From assembly GCF_900090145.1 (NCBI RefSeq), contig NZ_FMHI01000021.1:1213-65212 (forward strand): 64,000 bases of DNA, in the 5' to 3' direction. The DNA comes from Streptomyces sp. WMMB 322 (lineage in GTDB: Bacteria; Actinomycetota; Actinomycetes; Streptomycetales; Streptomycetaceae). Numbering within the stretch: the first letter of the stretch is position 1; the number at the start of each line of letters is the position of its first letter. Positions 38,501 through 54,811 of the stretch are shown piece by piece. The notes below the pieces were generated by a model that was not told where the DNA came from, searched no databases, and worked only from the letters and a program-made list of their open reading frames with translations. The translations under genes and the position numbers were made by a program.

Positions 38501-40427
38501 TCACGCCCTTGGGCCTGCCGGTGGAGCCGGAGGTGTAGATGACGTACGCCAAGTCCTCCGGTCCGGCGAGAGGTTCGGGGTTCGTGGACGGCTCGCCGGC
38601 CGCGGGCCACGGGTCGTCGTCGAGGTGGAGGGTGCCGGTGTCGTGCCGGGGAAGCCGTCCGGCGAGCGTGCGGTGGCTGAGCAGCAGCGAGATGCCGGAG
38701 TCCTGAAGCAGGTAGCGGACTCGTTCGGCCGGGTATTCGGGGTCGATCGGCACGTACGCGCCACCGGACTTGAGCACGGCGAGCAGGGCCACGACGAGGT
38801 CGGGTGTGCGCTCGGTGCACACTCCGACGCGTACCCCGGGGGCCACTCCGCGGCGGCGCAGCAGATGCGCGAGGCGGTTGGCGCGCTCGTTCAACTCGTC
38901 GTAGGTGAGGGCCTGTTCGTCGAGGAAGACGGCGCACTTTCCGCCGAGGCGGGCGGCCTGCTCCTCCACCATGCGGTGCACGGGCAGTTCGCGCAGCGGG
39001 GCGTCCGTCTCGCCCGTGCCCCACTGCCGCAGCTGTTCCAGTTCCCCCTCGGGCAGCGGGCGCAGGCTCGACAGGCGTTCACCGGCGGCGGCCGGTGCAT
39101 CCCGCAGAAGCATGCAGAAGTGGTCGAGCATGCGGTCCGCCGTGGCGGAGTCGAACAGGGCCGTGTCGTATTCGAGTTCGGCGCGCAGGCCGTCGCCGTC
39201 GGGCACGAGGGCGAGGAACAGGTCGACCTTGGCCGTGCCGGGATCGACGGGCACGGGCTCCACGGTCAGTCCCGGCAGGCGCAGCTCGTCGGGCGGGGTG
39301 TTGCCCAGCATGAGGATGGCCTGCGCAAGGGGTGCCCTCGACAGGTCGCGTTCCGGCCGCAGTTCCTGCACGAGCTGCTCGAACGGCACGTCCGCGTGGG
39401 CGTAGGCACCCAGGCACACCTCGCGGCAGCGGTCGACGAGTTCGCCGAACGTCGGGTCGCCGCCCAGGTCGGTGCGGAGGACGAGCGTGTTGATGAACAT
39501 CCCGATGAGGTTCTCCAGTTCGGGCCTGTCACGGCCCGCGACGGAGGTGCCGACGGGGATGTCGTCCTGCCCGGAGTACCGCGACAGCAGCAGGCAGTAC
39601 GCGGCGTGCAGCACCATGAAGAGGCTGGCGCGGTGCTCACCCGCGAGCCGCTGCAGATCGGCGACGACGTCCGGCGGTATGTGCGCCACGCGGGTGGCGC
39701 CCCGGAAGGACTGTGTGGCCGGGCGCTGCCGGTCGGTGGCCAGGTCCAGTGCGGGCAGGTCCTCCAGCGTCATGCGCCACCATGCGAGCTGGCCCAGCAG
39801 CTCGCCGCTGTCGAACCGCCGGCGCTGCCACTCGGCGTAGTCGCCGTACTGGACGGGGAGCTGCGGCAGGTCGGGGCGTCCTCCGGTGAGGAACGCCTCG
39901 TAGCAGGCGGCCAGTTCACGTACGAACACCGCGCCGGACCACATGTCGCCGATGCCGTGGTGGAAGGTGACGACGAGTACGTGGTCGTCGGCGGCGAGCT
40001 TGATGAGCGTGACCCGGGCGAGGGGGGCCTCGTCGACGGCGAACGGGGTGGAGGTCTCCTGCGCGAGCGCCTCGTTCAGGGACGCGCCGGGGTCGGCGGC
40101 GGCCGTCACGTCCCGTTCGCGTACGAGCAGCCGGCAGTGCGGTCCGGCGTCGTGGACGAACTGCACCGGTTCGCCGTCGTGCACGCCGAAGCTCGTACGC
40201 AGCGTCTCGTGCCGCTCCACCAGCGCGTCCACGGCGCTCTGCAAGGCCCCGCGGTCGAGGGTGCCGCGCAGATGTGCCGCGCCGTAGCCCAGGTAGGCGG
40301 CGGCGCTTCCGGGGTCCAGCTGGGCGAGGAACCACAACCGCTGCTGGCCGGAGGACATCGGCAGGACGAAGGGCTGGTCCGTCTCCTGCGCCGCCAGGGT
40401 TCCCGGCTCCGCTTGTTCGGTCGTCAC
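32502..40427 (-). CDS. NRPS, C-A-T-C-A-T-thioester reductase
   Basis: The 2641-residue terminal NRPS starts at a GTG (40427) with AAGGAG upstream, 1 bp after the previous NRPS stop. Domains by residue: C1 about 20-450 with HHGIGDM (156-162); A1 about 480-975; T1 with Ser1022 (LGGHSLL); a long Pro/Ala/Glu linker; C2 with HHAVCDR; A2 about 1550-2080; T2 (ELGGNSLS); and a reductase domain from about 2205 to the end. The reductase has GATGFLGAF and the YNQSK active site. My reading of specificity codes is A1 DMIQCAVVWK (closest to the Gly-type DILQLGLIWK class) and A2 DAWLVGAVYK (hydrophobic or aromatic). Both are low-confidence. The reductase should release the chain as an aldehyde. A2 carries unusual Glu-rich insertions (EEREEGAQEAEEREAEERDD). 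Confidence 0.92.
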   Translation of the reverse strand: MTTEQAEPGTLAAQETDQPFVLPMSSGQQRLWFLAQLDPGSAAAYLGYGAAHLRGTLDRGALQSAVDALVERHETLRTSFGVHDGEPVQFVHDAGPHCRLLVRERDVTAAADPGASLNEALAQETSTPFAVDEAPLARVTLIKLAADDHVLVVTFHHGIGDMWSGAVFVRELAACYEAFLTGGRPDLPQLPVQYGDYAEWQRRRFDSGELLGQLAWWRMTLEDLPALDLATDRQRPATQSFRGATRVAHIPPDVVADLQRLAGEHRASLFMVLHAAYCLLLSRYSGQDDIPVGTSVAGRDRPELENLIGMFINTLVLRTDLGGDPTFGELVDRCREVCLGAYAHADVPFEQLVQELRPERDLSRAPLAQAILMLGNTPPDELRLPGLTVEPVPVDPGTAKVDLFLALVPDGDGLRAELEYDTALFDSATADRMLDHFCMLLRDAPAAAGERLSSLRPLPEGELEQLRQWGTGETDAPLRELPVHRMVEEQAARLGGKCAVFLDEQALTYDELNERANRLAHLLRRRGVAPGVRVGVCTERTPDLVVALLAVLKSGGAYVPIDPEYPAERVRYLLQDSGISLLLSHRTLAGRLPRHDTGTLHLDDDPWPAAGEPSTNPEPLAGPEDLAYVIYTSGSTGRPKGVMIPHGRLPNLLDSMRNEPGLDEGDTVAATITHAFDMSVIDLFLPLTTGATVALFPRADVIDGERLAARMTATKATYWQATPAAWQLLLETGWQAEHPFRGLCGAEPLTPEMTARMAAAGVEAWQVYGPTETTVWASCHRAREGESPVPLGRPLPHTRFRVLDGDGRPVPVSVTGELYIGGPGVALGYHGRPELTAHHFVPEPGNPGALMYRTGDLVRYRSDGRLEFVGRADSQVKIRGFRVEPGEVAAVLREHEAVSESVVVLREDTPGDRRLTGYVVPGTTTGDPGGLVGDLREWALARLPEYMVPASLAVLEAMPRTPNGKVDKAALPVPDGAARASADEFTAPRTGTEEYIAGLWKEVLGVERVGADDDFFVLGGHSLLAGRVVGRLSKRFGRRIPVRLLFDRPTVASLAQELDGSGEEQAAAPAPEAQETGRETPDQASPPAPDGADAPAGTGAPAPDGEAKQREQAPRPGPDGPAPLPRLAAPGEDAVLLPASLGQSRLWFLHELDPGSTRAYLMPAQVELDGPVDEPALTDALGRLAERHETLRTALVERDGELRQAVHPQVTVPLERIDLRGAGDGERDRETERILREAATRPFDLARAPLMRATLLRTGEERRVLSLVFHHAVCDRWSVSVLVRELVTLYESRLAGADPALPELPVQYGDYADWQRKHLTAPETERQLAYWKETLADLMPVELPADHPRPPVQTFRGGVRYRPVPAAVMRTLEHLGARSGATLFMVLLAAFDVLIQHYSGRQDVAVGSPVAGRGRPESENLIGFFVNNLVLRTDLSGDPAFTELLARVRETCLGAYAHPDVPFERLVDEVGAARDLSRTPLFQTVFSFGNVEVPQVRMGDADVRPFDIHSGTSKFDLVLEIVPRGDGWRAAMEYNTDLFEPATVDRMFDHYLELLQAVAQTPEAPLSGLPGLPASDREHLRSWSRGEVRPIPGVPAHVLFEEQAAARPGAAALSSGTTTVTYGQLNARANRLARRLRALGVGPGTLVALLTGRSVETYTGILAVLKAGGAYVPVDPGYPPERIRFMLADCAAPVVLTRSGLLDRLGDRPGGEQPATTVLVDEEPVEAEEREEGAQEAEEREAEERDDEQNPTPLAGPDDLAYVIYTSGSTGRPKGTMISHRSVADLHLTRDLIGVGPGDRMLAFASTSFDASVWEWVMALLGGACLVVPDDGATLAGEDLAAEVRSGAATVALFPPSLLALLDPGELPSLRTVVSGGEDCPAAVAARWAPHVRLLNAYGPTEITVYATLAGPLAGDRHPPIGRPVPNAGLQVLGQDGRPVPVGVPGELHVGGPGVAHGYLGRPELTAERFPPDPDRPGGRLYRTGDLVRWLPGGELEYLGREDDQVKIRGFRIELGEIEAVLRTHPAVRDAVAVAREDVPGDPRLTAYVSTGPGSGGGTGTGGAQGEENEEAQEAQEGVGSADPADAELIAELYELARGRLPEYMVPAHVAVLREFPRTPSGKTDRAALPAPGTVRTAAARSGHVTPSTPAEAHIAQLFAQVLGVEEAGAHDDFFELGGNSLSATRLHAAVRDAWPDAAPPLRLLFERPTPHALARAVAGDEAGHESPDPADDVVLDPAIRVEGTWEWNPDPRAVLLTGATGFLGAFLLDALLRSTRAEIVCLVRAKTPEAAREKLVGHLRGLKLWDRWDEATRDRMRALPGDLAEPHLGLGQDGFRELAHHVEEIHHSGAAVNFAKPYAALRSTNVGGTQQILRLACTGPVKPVHHVSTLSVFTLRREGDPPAREDELPEHAPPAENGYNQSKWAAEQIVALARERGVPVSVYRPGRIAGDSTTGVWRADDVFTHILRACALVGSVPALDFSTDIVPVDHIAHVVAQAARGREHLGRTYQFGGTERLRFDGVHRALRLAGHPVRRDAFEDWYEACRDYADRHPGSELGPTLSLFGKRVEDDRSGLREPVFDTANTLRVTGGRRPPAVDDALLGSYLRELTAIGFLPPPPPAAPPSARPPGPPSAGRADGA

Positions 40428-40428
40428 G

Positions 40429-43400
40429 TCAGCTCTCCTTGCTGTTCCCGGAGTCGGCGGCACCGCCGGTGCTGCCGGTGTCTCCGCCGGTGCTGCCGCC
40501 GCTCCTGCGCCGCGGACGTGACGTGCGGTCGGCCGCCACCAGCTCCGGTCCCCCGGAGCCGGCCGGTGCGCCCCCGGACGGTTCCGCCGTCTCCTTCAGC
40601 TCTTTCGCGAAGGCGGCCAGCACCGGCCGTTCGAAGAGGGTCCGCACTCGTACGTCCCTGTGCAGGGCGGCCTTGAGCCTGCCGGTCACGCGTGTGGCCA
40701 GCAGGGAGTGGCCGCCGAGTTCGAAGAAGTCGTCGTGGGCGCCGACCCGGTCGACGCCGAGCAGCTCCGCCCACACGTCGGCGATCCGCTGCTCCAGCTC
40801 GTCGCGGGGTGCCACGTACTCTCCCGCCGCTGCCGTGCGGCCGGTGCCGGGCGCGGGGAGGGCCCGCCTGTCGACCTTGCCGTTGGCCGTCAGCGGCAGC
40901 GCGTCGAGGAGCACGGCGGACGAGGGCACCATGTACCCGGGCACTTCCGCGCGGGCCAGCTCGATCAGTTCGGCGGCCAGCGCCTCGCGGGCTTCGTCCT
41001 CCTGGGCCTCCACCTCCGGTACGACGGCGTAGGCGACGAGCCGTACGTCCCCGTGCCGGTCCTCGCGCGGCACGACGAGGACGTCCGTCACCGCCTCGTG
41101 CGCCTTCAGCGCCTGGGCGATCTCACCCGGCTCGACGCGGAAGCCGCGCACCTTGACCTGGTCGTCGACCCTGCCCAGCACCTCCAGCTCGCCGTTGCCG
41201 AGCAGCCGGGCGAGGTCGCCGGACCGGTACATCCGCTCGCCGCCGCCCGCGAACGGGTCCGGCAGGAACCGCTCTTCGGTCAGTTCCGGCAGATTGCGGT
41301 AGCCGCGGGCGACGCCCGGTCCCGAGACGTACATCTCTCCCGGTACCCCCTGCGGCACCGGCCGCAGATGCGGATCGAGGAGGCGGATGCTCAGGTCGGG
41401 CAGCGGGCGCCCGATGTTGCTCCGCACGCCCGAGCCGGCCTCCTGCCGCGTCACGCGGTGGAACGTGGCGTGCACGGTGACCTCGGTGATGCCGTACAGG
41501 TTGACCAGCTGCGGCTCGTCGTCGCCGAAGTGGCCGAACCAGGGGGCCAGCGCCGGCACATCCAGGTACTCGCCCGCGAACAGCACGTACTTCAGGGGCG
41601 GTTGCTTCTCCTCGCTGTCGATCGCGTGCTGCATGTACGGGCGGAACGCCGACGGTGTCTGGCTGAAGACCGTCACTCCCTCCTCGGCGAGCAGGGCGTG
41701 CAGCGCGTCGGGGGCGCGCACCGTCTCGTGCGGAACGACGACGAGGCGTGCGCCTGCCGCGAAGGCGCCCCACATCTCGTAGACCGACACGTCGAAGGCG
41801 TAGGAGTGGCACAGGCTCCACACGTCCCCGGCGTCGAGGTCCATGAGCTGCTGCGCGCCGCGTACGAGGCGCACGACGTTGGAGTGCGGCAGCTCCACGC
41901 CCTTCGGGCGGCCCGTGGAGCCCGAGGTGTAGATGACGTACGCCAGGGCCGACGGGCCGGTGCCCGCGGGCGGCGCCGACGTCTCGCGGGCCCGGATGGC
42001 GTGCGCGTCCTCGTCCAGGTTCACGGTGCGGCCCTCGAAGCGGGGAGCGCGGTCGGCGGCGGCGCCGTGCGTGACGAGCAGCGAGGCACCCGCATCGGCG
42101 AGCACGTAGGCCATGCGCTCCTGCGGCTGGCCCAGGTCGAGCGGTACGTAGGCCGCTCCGCTCTTGAGCACCCCGAGAACGCCGACGACCATGTCGGCGG
42201 TGCGATCCAGGCACAGGCCGACCCGCTCCTCCGGCTTGGCGCCCAAGTCGCGCAGGTGATGGGCGAGTTGGTTCGCGCGCTCCTCCAGCTCCCGGTAGGT
42301 GAGGGTGTCGGTGCCGCTGACGAGGGCCACGGCGTCCGGTGTGCGGGCGGCCTGGCGGCTGAAGATGTCGTGGAGGCAGGACGCGGAGTCCTCCTCGACG
42401 GGCTGCGGCCGGTGGCCGCCGTCCAGCAGCCTGACGCGTTCCTCGGGGGTGTAGGGCTCGATCTCGCCGAGCGCCCCGCCCGGCGCCGCGGCCATGCCGC
42501 CCAGCAGGTGGTTGAAGTGGGTCAGCAGCGTCTCCGCCACGGGCCCGGGGAAGCGGCGCCGGTCGTGCACCAGCCGGGGCGGCAGTTCCTCCTGGGGGAA
42601 GACGACCATGGTCAGCGGGTAGTGGGGCCGGCCGTCGTAGGAGAAGCCGGTGATCTCCAGTCCGTGCAGGGCCATTTCGGGCGGCGGGGTGTTCTCGAAG
42701 GCGAGGTCGGTCTCGAACAGCGGCTGCCCGCCGGGCAGTCCGGCCCACCGGGGGAAGAGATGCAGCGGCACGTCGGCGTGTTCGCGTGCGGCCGTCATCG
42801 AGTCCTGGAGGCGGTGCAGCCACGGCAGCAGCGGCTCGGCGGGGTCGATGCGGGCCCGCACGGGCGTGGTCGTGATCATCGGGCCGACGATGGTCTCCGC
42901 GCCGGGCAGGCCGGTCGGCCGGTGCGTGGAGGTGGCGCCGCTGACGACGTCGTCGCGGCCGGTGTAGCGGCTCAGCAGCATCAGCCAGGCACCCTGGACG
43001 AGGGTGTTGAGCGTCAGCCGGTTGTCCCGGGCGAGGTCGTCGAGGTCCCGTACGAGTGAGCCCAGGGAGCGGTCGGGGACGAAGCCGTGCGTGGGGCCCT
43101 CGGGCTCGGGGTCCGGCGGGCCGATCTCCAGCGCGGGCGGCGGCACGTACCCGGCCAGTTCACGGCGCCAGAACTCCTCCGCCCCCGCCATGTCCTGCTG
43201 CTTCCACCACGCCACGTAGTCCCGGTAGGAGCGGGCGGGCGCCAGACCGGCGGGCTCCTTGCGGCAGCGGGCCGCGTACAGCGCGGCGAACTCCTGGAGT
43301 ACGAGGCCGAACGACCAGCCGTCCATGACCAGATGGGGGAAGCTCCAGAAGAAGCGGTACAGGTCGTCCTCGAAGCGGATCAGGGCGAGCTTCATCAGCG

Positions 43401-43760
43401 GGGGCCTGCGCAGATCGAAACCGGCCCCCCGCTGCCGGGCGCGGAACGCCTCGTAGTGTTCCTCGCGTTCGGCGGGGGCCACCTCCCGCCAGTCGTGCTC
43501 CTCCACGGGTACGTCCACGCGGCGGTGCACGGCCTGCAGGGACTTGCCGACCTCCTCCCAGTGGAAGCCGGTGCGCAGGATCGGGTGGCGCGCGGCGACG
43601 TCCTGCCACGCCTGCCGGAAGGCCGCCCGCTCCATGCGCCCGCTGAGGGTGAAGGAGAGCTGTTCCAGGTACACGCCGGACTCGGGGGCGAACAGGCTGT
43701 GGAAGAGCATCCCTTCCTGTATGGGCGTCAACTCGTAGACGTCCTGGAGGTTTTCGGGCT

Positions 43761-43764
<4 letters not shown>
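40429..43764 (-). CDS. NRPS, single C-A-T module
   Basis: The 1111-residue module begins MKPENLQDVYELTPIQEGML at a GTG overlapping the preceding TGA (GTGA), so it is translationally coupled to the PKS-NRPS. Domains by residue: C about 5-440 with SFPHLVMDGW (143-150; the first His of HHxxxDG is Pro, the catalytic second His144 is kept); A about 470-980 with YTSGSTGRPKG; and T with Ser1020 (LGGHSLL). The 90-residue C-terminal tail is Ser/Gly/Thr-rich. My reading of the A code is DVYSLALVHK. Its DxxxxxxVHK pattern and the GITEVTVH sequence put it in the same subclass as Thr-activating domains (DFWNIGMVHK), but the exact substrate is uncertain. Confidence 0.92.
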
Positions 43765-51611
<7,847 letters not shown>

Positions 51612-51738
51612 GCCCGGGCTCCTCCTGATGTGTGCGGAACGACCACCGCTTCGGGCGCCGCGCTCCTTCGCGCGGCGTGCCGGAGGCCGCCCTCGGGCCG
51701 CGGTCCCGCGCCGGGGTGCGGCCTCGCCGTACGGGTGC

Positions 51739-52155
51739 TCAGACGGGTCGGACCGTGTCCTGGGCGGGCTCCGCCGGCTGGGAGTCGCCCGGATCGTGTC
51801 CCGTCCCGAGCGGGCGGTTGCGGTCGTCGACGAAGACCACCTGTGGCCGGTGCTTTTCCAGTTCGCTGTCCGTCAGCTGGGCGTAGCTGATGATGATGAC
51901 CAGGTCGCCGGTGTGGACGAGCCTGGCGGCCGCTCCGTTGATTCCGATGACGCCGGAGCCCGGCTCGCCCTCGATGACGTAAGTCTCCAGCCGGGCGCCG
52001 TTGTTGATGTCCACGACGTGCACGAGCTCACCGGGCAGCAGGTCCGCTGCTCGCATCAGGTCGGCATCGACGGTCAGCGACCCCACGTAGTGCAGGTTCG
52101 CGTCCGTGACCGTGGCGCGGTGGATCTTCGAGTTGAGCATTGTCCTGATCGGCAT
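51739..52155 (-). CDS. panD: Aspartate 1-decarboxylase
   Basis: The 138-residue pyruvoyl enzyme starts MPIRTMLNSKIHRATVTDAN and has the self-cleavage site YVGSLTVD (Gly25-Ser26), from which the pyruvoyl group forms. Ser26 and the NGAAAR segment are conserved. It decarboxylates L-aspartate to beta-alanine for pantothenate, and thus for CoA and phosphopantetheine. It is the first gene of the NRPS operon, 127 bp upstream of the PKS-NRPS gene. The setting suggests a supply of beta-alanine as a building block or to support phosphopantetheine demand. A C-terminal tail of about 20 residues beyond the usual length is Pro/Asp-rich. Confidence 0.95.
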   Translation of the reverse strand: MPIRTMLNSKIHRATVTDANLHYVGSLTVDADLMRAADLLPGELVHVVDINNGARLETYVIEGEPGSGVIGINGAAARLVHTGDLVIIISYAQLTDSELEKHRPQVVFVDDRNRPLGTGHDPGDSQPAEPAQDTVRPV

Positions 52156-52572
52156 GGTCGGCCCCAAGCGATGAGAAGGTCTGGCCACAGCGAGGATGCA
52201 GCGGCGGGCGGGATGCGTCGCACCTCGTTCAGAGAGGTCCTTCGTACTGCCGGGAGGGGCCCGGTCGGACAGCCCCGACTGCGGGCTGACGGAGTCGCCG
52301 GTGCGGCCCTCCGCCCGTACCCGCCCGCCCGGCCCGATCAGGCACCCCGACGGGGCTCCGTGCGGCACGCCGGGTGTCCGCGCCGGCAGGCGCCACCGCG
52401 GCCGAAGTGGCCTCCTGCCGGGGCGGCCGGCGTCCCGGCGGCTGCCGCACACGGGTGCGGTGGCAATACGGGTACGTAGGTCGGCCGCCCAGGAAGCGGT
52501 TTGTACGGCGTTCCGCCGACTTCCAGTCTGGAGCCCGTAGTCGAGGCGAAAATCGCGAGCTAAGGAGCGCCG
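52156..52572. promoter_or_regulatory. Divergent promoter region of panD operon and tryptophan dioxygenase
   Basis: About 417 bp between the starts of panD (-) and the tryptophan dioxygenase (+). It must hold the promoter of the main minus-strand operon and that of the dioxygenase. No convincing palindromic operator or consensus promoter boxes could be identified by eye. An AAGGAG ribosome binding site ends the region on the right. Confidence 0.55.
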
Positions 52573-53373
52573 ATGAACGGCTTGAGCGCCGGTTCCGGGA
52601 CCGCGGGCGTGAACGGCTGCCCTGTGGCGCACCAGCCCTCAGGTGCCGGCGACGCAGAACCCGGCTACGGCGACCTTCTCCGCCTTGACGAGCTGCTCGC
52701 TCTCCCTCCCGGACGCGGCAAGCTCCACGACGAGCATTTGTTCTACGTCGCGCACATGGTCTACGAGCTGTGGTTCAAGGTGATCCTCGACGAGCTGGAG
52801 TGCGCCCGCGACGGGATGTTCGGCGACGACGTGCCGCGTGTCCTCTACTGTCTGCGCCGGGTGGCGACCATCGAGCGGGTGATGGTCCAGCAGGTAGAGG
52901 TGCTGGAGACCATCAGCCCGGGGAGCTTCGCCAAGCTCAGGCCGTTCCTGTACGAGGCGAGCGGCATACAGTCCGTGCAGTTCCGGGAGATCGAGTTCCT
53001 CTCCGGGCTCAAGGACGAGCGTCATCTGGGGCGCGGCGATCTGCGCCCGGCGGACCGGGAGTCGCTGAGGCGGCGCCTGGCGGAACCTGCTCTGGGCGAC
53101 GCCTTCCGTGCGCTGCGCCGAAGGCGGGGCGACCCGGATCTGCTGGAGCTGCTGCGCGAGGAGATCCCCGGCTCCGAACTGCTCTCCGTCGCCGAGGCGT
53201 TGACGGACCACGACGAGCAGTTCAGCGTGTGGCGTTCCCGGCACGTGCACATGGTGGAACGGATCATCGGTGCGAAGCCCGGCACGGGCGGATCGAGCGG
53301 CGTGCACTATCTGCGTTCGACCCTGGAGGAGCGCTTCTTCCCCGAGCTCTGGGAGCTGCGCACCCGCCTCTGA
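52573..53373 (+). CDS. Tryptophan 2,3-dioxygenase family protein
   Basis: The 266-residue protein matches the haem TDO family in length and sequence. It has YGDLLRLDELLALPP, the active-site helix HDEHLFYVAHMVYELWFKVI and the haem-ligand region WRSRHVHMVERIIGA (His near 224-226). A difference from TDO is the second position of the usual HQ pair, which is HM here. The ATG at 52573 has AAGGAG. The normal reaction opens the indole ring of Trp to N-formylkynurenine; relatives in NRPS clusters also hydroxylate tryptophan derivatives. The position inside the cluster suggests it makes an aromatic precursor. No formamidase or kynurenine-pathway gene is next to it. Confidence 0.88.
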   Translation: MNGLSAGSGTAGVNGCPVAHQPSGAGDAEPGYGDLLRLDELLALPPGRGKLHDEHLFYVAHMVYELWFKVILDELECARDGMFGDDVPRVLYCLRRVATIERVMVQQVEVLETISPGSFAKLRPFLYEASGIQSVQFREIEFLSGLKDERHLGRGDLRPADRESLRRRLAEPALGDAFRALRRRRGDPDLLELLREEIPGSELLSVAEALTDHDEQFSVWRSRHVHMVERIIGAKPGTGGSSGVHYLRSTLEERFFPELWELRTRL

Positions 53374-53451
53374 CCCTGCCTACCGCGCCTCCGGCGGCAC
53401 CGGACCACCGGCCGCGTGTGCCCTCCGGCGGCGCCCCGGCCGGGGGCCCGG

Positions 53452-53475
53452 GCGCTCCTCCCGTTTCCGGAGCGC
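53452..53475. terminator. Hairpin between convergent genes
   Basis: A 7-bp stem (GCGCTCC / GGAGCGC, 10-nt loop) lies in the gap between the dioxygenase and methyltransferase genes, within a region of two imperfect GGGGGCCCGGCG-type direct repeats. Confidence 0.5.
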
Positions 53476-53571
53476 GCCGGGGGCCCGGCGTTCCTCCCGT
53501 TCCGGATTGCCGGCCCGTCTGCGCAGCAGGCGCGTCACGCCTCCGGTCGGTTTCGGGCCGTCGAGGTCACG

Positions 53572-54198
53572 TCACTTGCGGACCATGAGGAAGCACGCCA
53601 TCTTCGAGTCGAGCGGCGGCTCCGGGAGACGCTCGATGGTGAAGTCGTCGCCGAACAGCTCGTGTTCCTCACCGGGACGTATCCCGCTGAGGAACCGGGA
53701 GACGCCCTGGAAGGCGAACCTGGGCACTTCCTTGTCGTCGCTCTCGGTGTAGAAGCACCACAGCACGACCAACGACCCGGGATGTGAGAACCGCTTGAAG
53801 TTGGCGGCCATGTCCAGCCGGTCCTGCCCGGTCAGATCGTCGAGGGTGCCGAAGTCGAGCAGCAGATCGTAGGTGCCCTCGACGCCCGGTATGGACGGCC
53901 GGGTGAGGTTCCCCTTGACGAAGCGGACGCGGTCGGTGACTCCCGCTGCGGCGGCGGCCCTGCGAGCCTTGCGCAGGGCGACGGGGGTGAAGTCCACGCC
54001 CGTCACGTCCTCGAAGCCCTGCTCGGCGAGGTACACGGAGCAAGTGCCGCCGCCGCAGCCCAGATCCAGTACGCGCTTCTGCTCGGTGGGCGAGATCCGG
54101 TTCTCCTTCACCAGCTCCACCAGGTTCTCCCGTACGCCTCCTTCCCAGGGTGCCCCGACCCGGTACAGCACGTCGTACATCCAGCGTTTGACAGTCAC
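53572..54198 (-). CDS. SAM-dependent methyltransferase of the NRPS cluster
   Basis: The 208-residue protein has RVLDLGCGGGTCSVYLAEQG (motif I), VTGVDFTPVAL and LLLDFGTLDDL, and resembles small-molecule methyltransferases. The GTG at 54198 (VKRWMYDVLYRVG) with GGGAGA upstream was chosen over a Cys/Arg-rich longer frame. It lies between the dioxygenase (convergent) and the FAAL-NRPS (divergent), so it probably methylates a precursor or the product. Position of methylation unknown. Confidence 0.86.
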   Translation of the reverse strand: MTVKRWMYDVLYRVGAPWEGGVRENLVELVKENRISPTEQKRVLDLGCGGGTCSVYLAEQGFEDVTGVDFTPVALRKARRAAAAAGVTDRVRFVKGNLTRPSIPGVEGTYDLLLDFGTLDDLTGQDRLDMAANFKRFSHPGSLVVLWCFYTESDDKEVPRFAFQGVSRFLSGIRPGEEHELFGDDFTIERLPEPPLDSKMACFLMVRK

Positions 54199-54811
54199 GG
54201 AGTTCTCCCTCTGGTGACGTTCGGGCGCACAGCGCTGTTCGCAGGCGCATGGTCGCCAGGGCGCGACGAACCGGACAACCGCCATGAGCGCGCAAGAAAG
54301 ACCAAGGTCACAGGTGGCCGTTCACCCCCCTCGGCCGGGCAGTGCCCACACGGGTATGTGAATCCCGGGCATCGCGGCGGCCCGGTCCCGCCGGCTCGCC
54401 GCCCGCGTCCGCACCGCAGTGCAGCGGCACGCCGGACCCGCCCCACGGCCGTGCGGACGGCCCGGGCAGCCGCCACCCGTCCGGCCGTACGTCCGGCTCC
54501 CCGTGCCGGTTGCCGTCCGCCGACGCGCCGGCTCCCCACGCCCGCACGGCACTTGTGCGGGACGAACACGCACCCGCCCGCACGGCACTTGTGCGGGACG
54601 AACACGCACCTGCCCGCGCCGTCCGCCCGGGCCCGAGCCGCCGGCCCGTCTGGAAGTGCATGGCATTCGGGGTGAGGCTTCCGTGCCCGTTCGGTCACCT
54701 CTCCCGGGGCTTGGGCGGTGCACGCGCTGCCCGCATGATCCTGCCGGGACGCGTACGTGCCGCATCACGGCGCGCACCCGCCACAGCGTCGTCGAGATTG
54801 GGGAACAGCTC
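54199..54811. promoter_or_regulatory. Divergent control region with repeated dyads
   Basis: About 610 bp between the methyltransferase (-) and the FAAL-NRPS (+). It contains the 36-bp tandem repeat with internal dyads at 54540-54611 and is likely to carry promoters for both flanking genes. The repeat is 200 bp upstream of the NRPS start. ORFs in this stretch are Arg/Pro-rich read-throughs and were rejected. Confidence 0.55.
54540..54611. repeat. Two 36-bp tandem repeats with 21-bp dyads
   Basis: Two 36-bp units (54540-54575 and 54576-54611) are identical over their first 35 bases. Each holds an inverted repeat CCCGCAC-(7 nt)-GTGCGGG (54541-54561 and 54577-54597). The period of 36 bp is about 3.4 helical turns. 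This looks like an operator array or a pair of structured leader elements. Confidence 0.7.

Noticed and set aside
32502..40427. Firm assignment of beta-alanine to adenylation domain A1 because panD is in the operon
   Set aside because: The code I read (DMIQCAVVWK) keeps Asp at the alpha-amino-binding position and is nearer to glycine-type codes. Evidence is insufficient.
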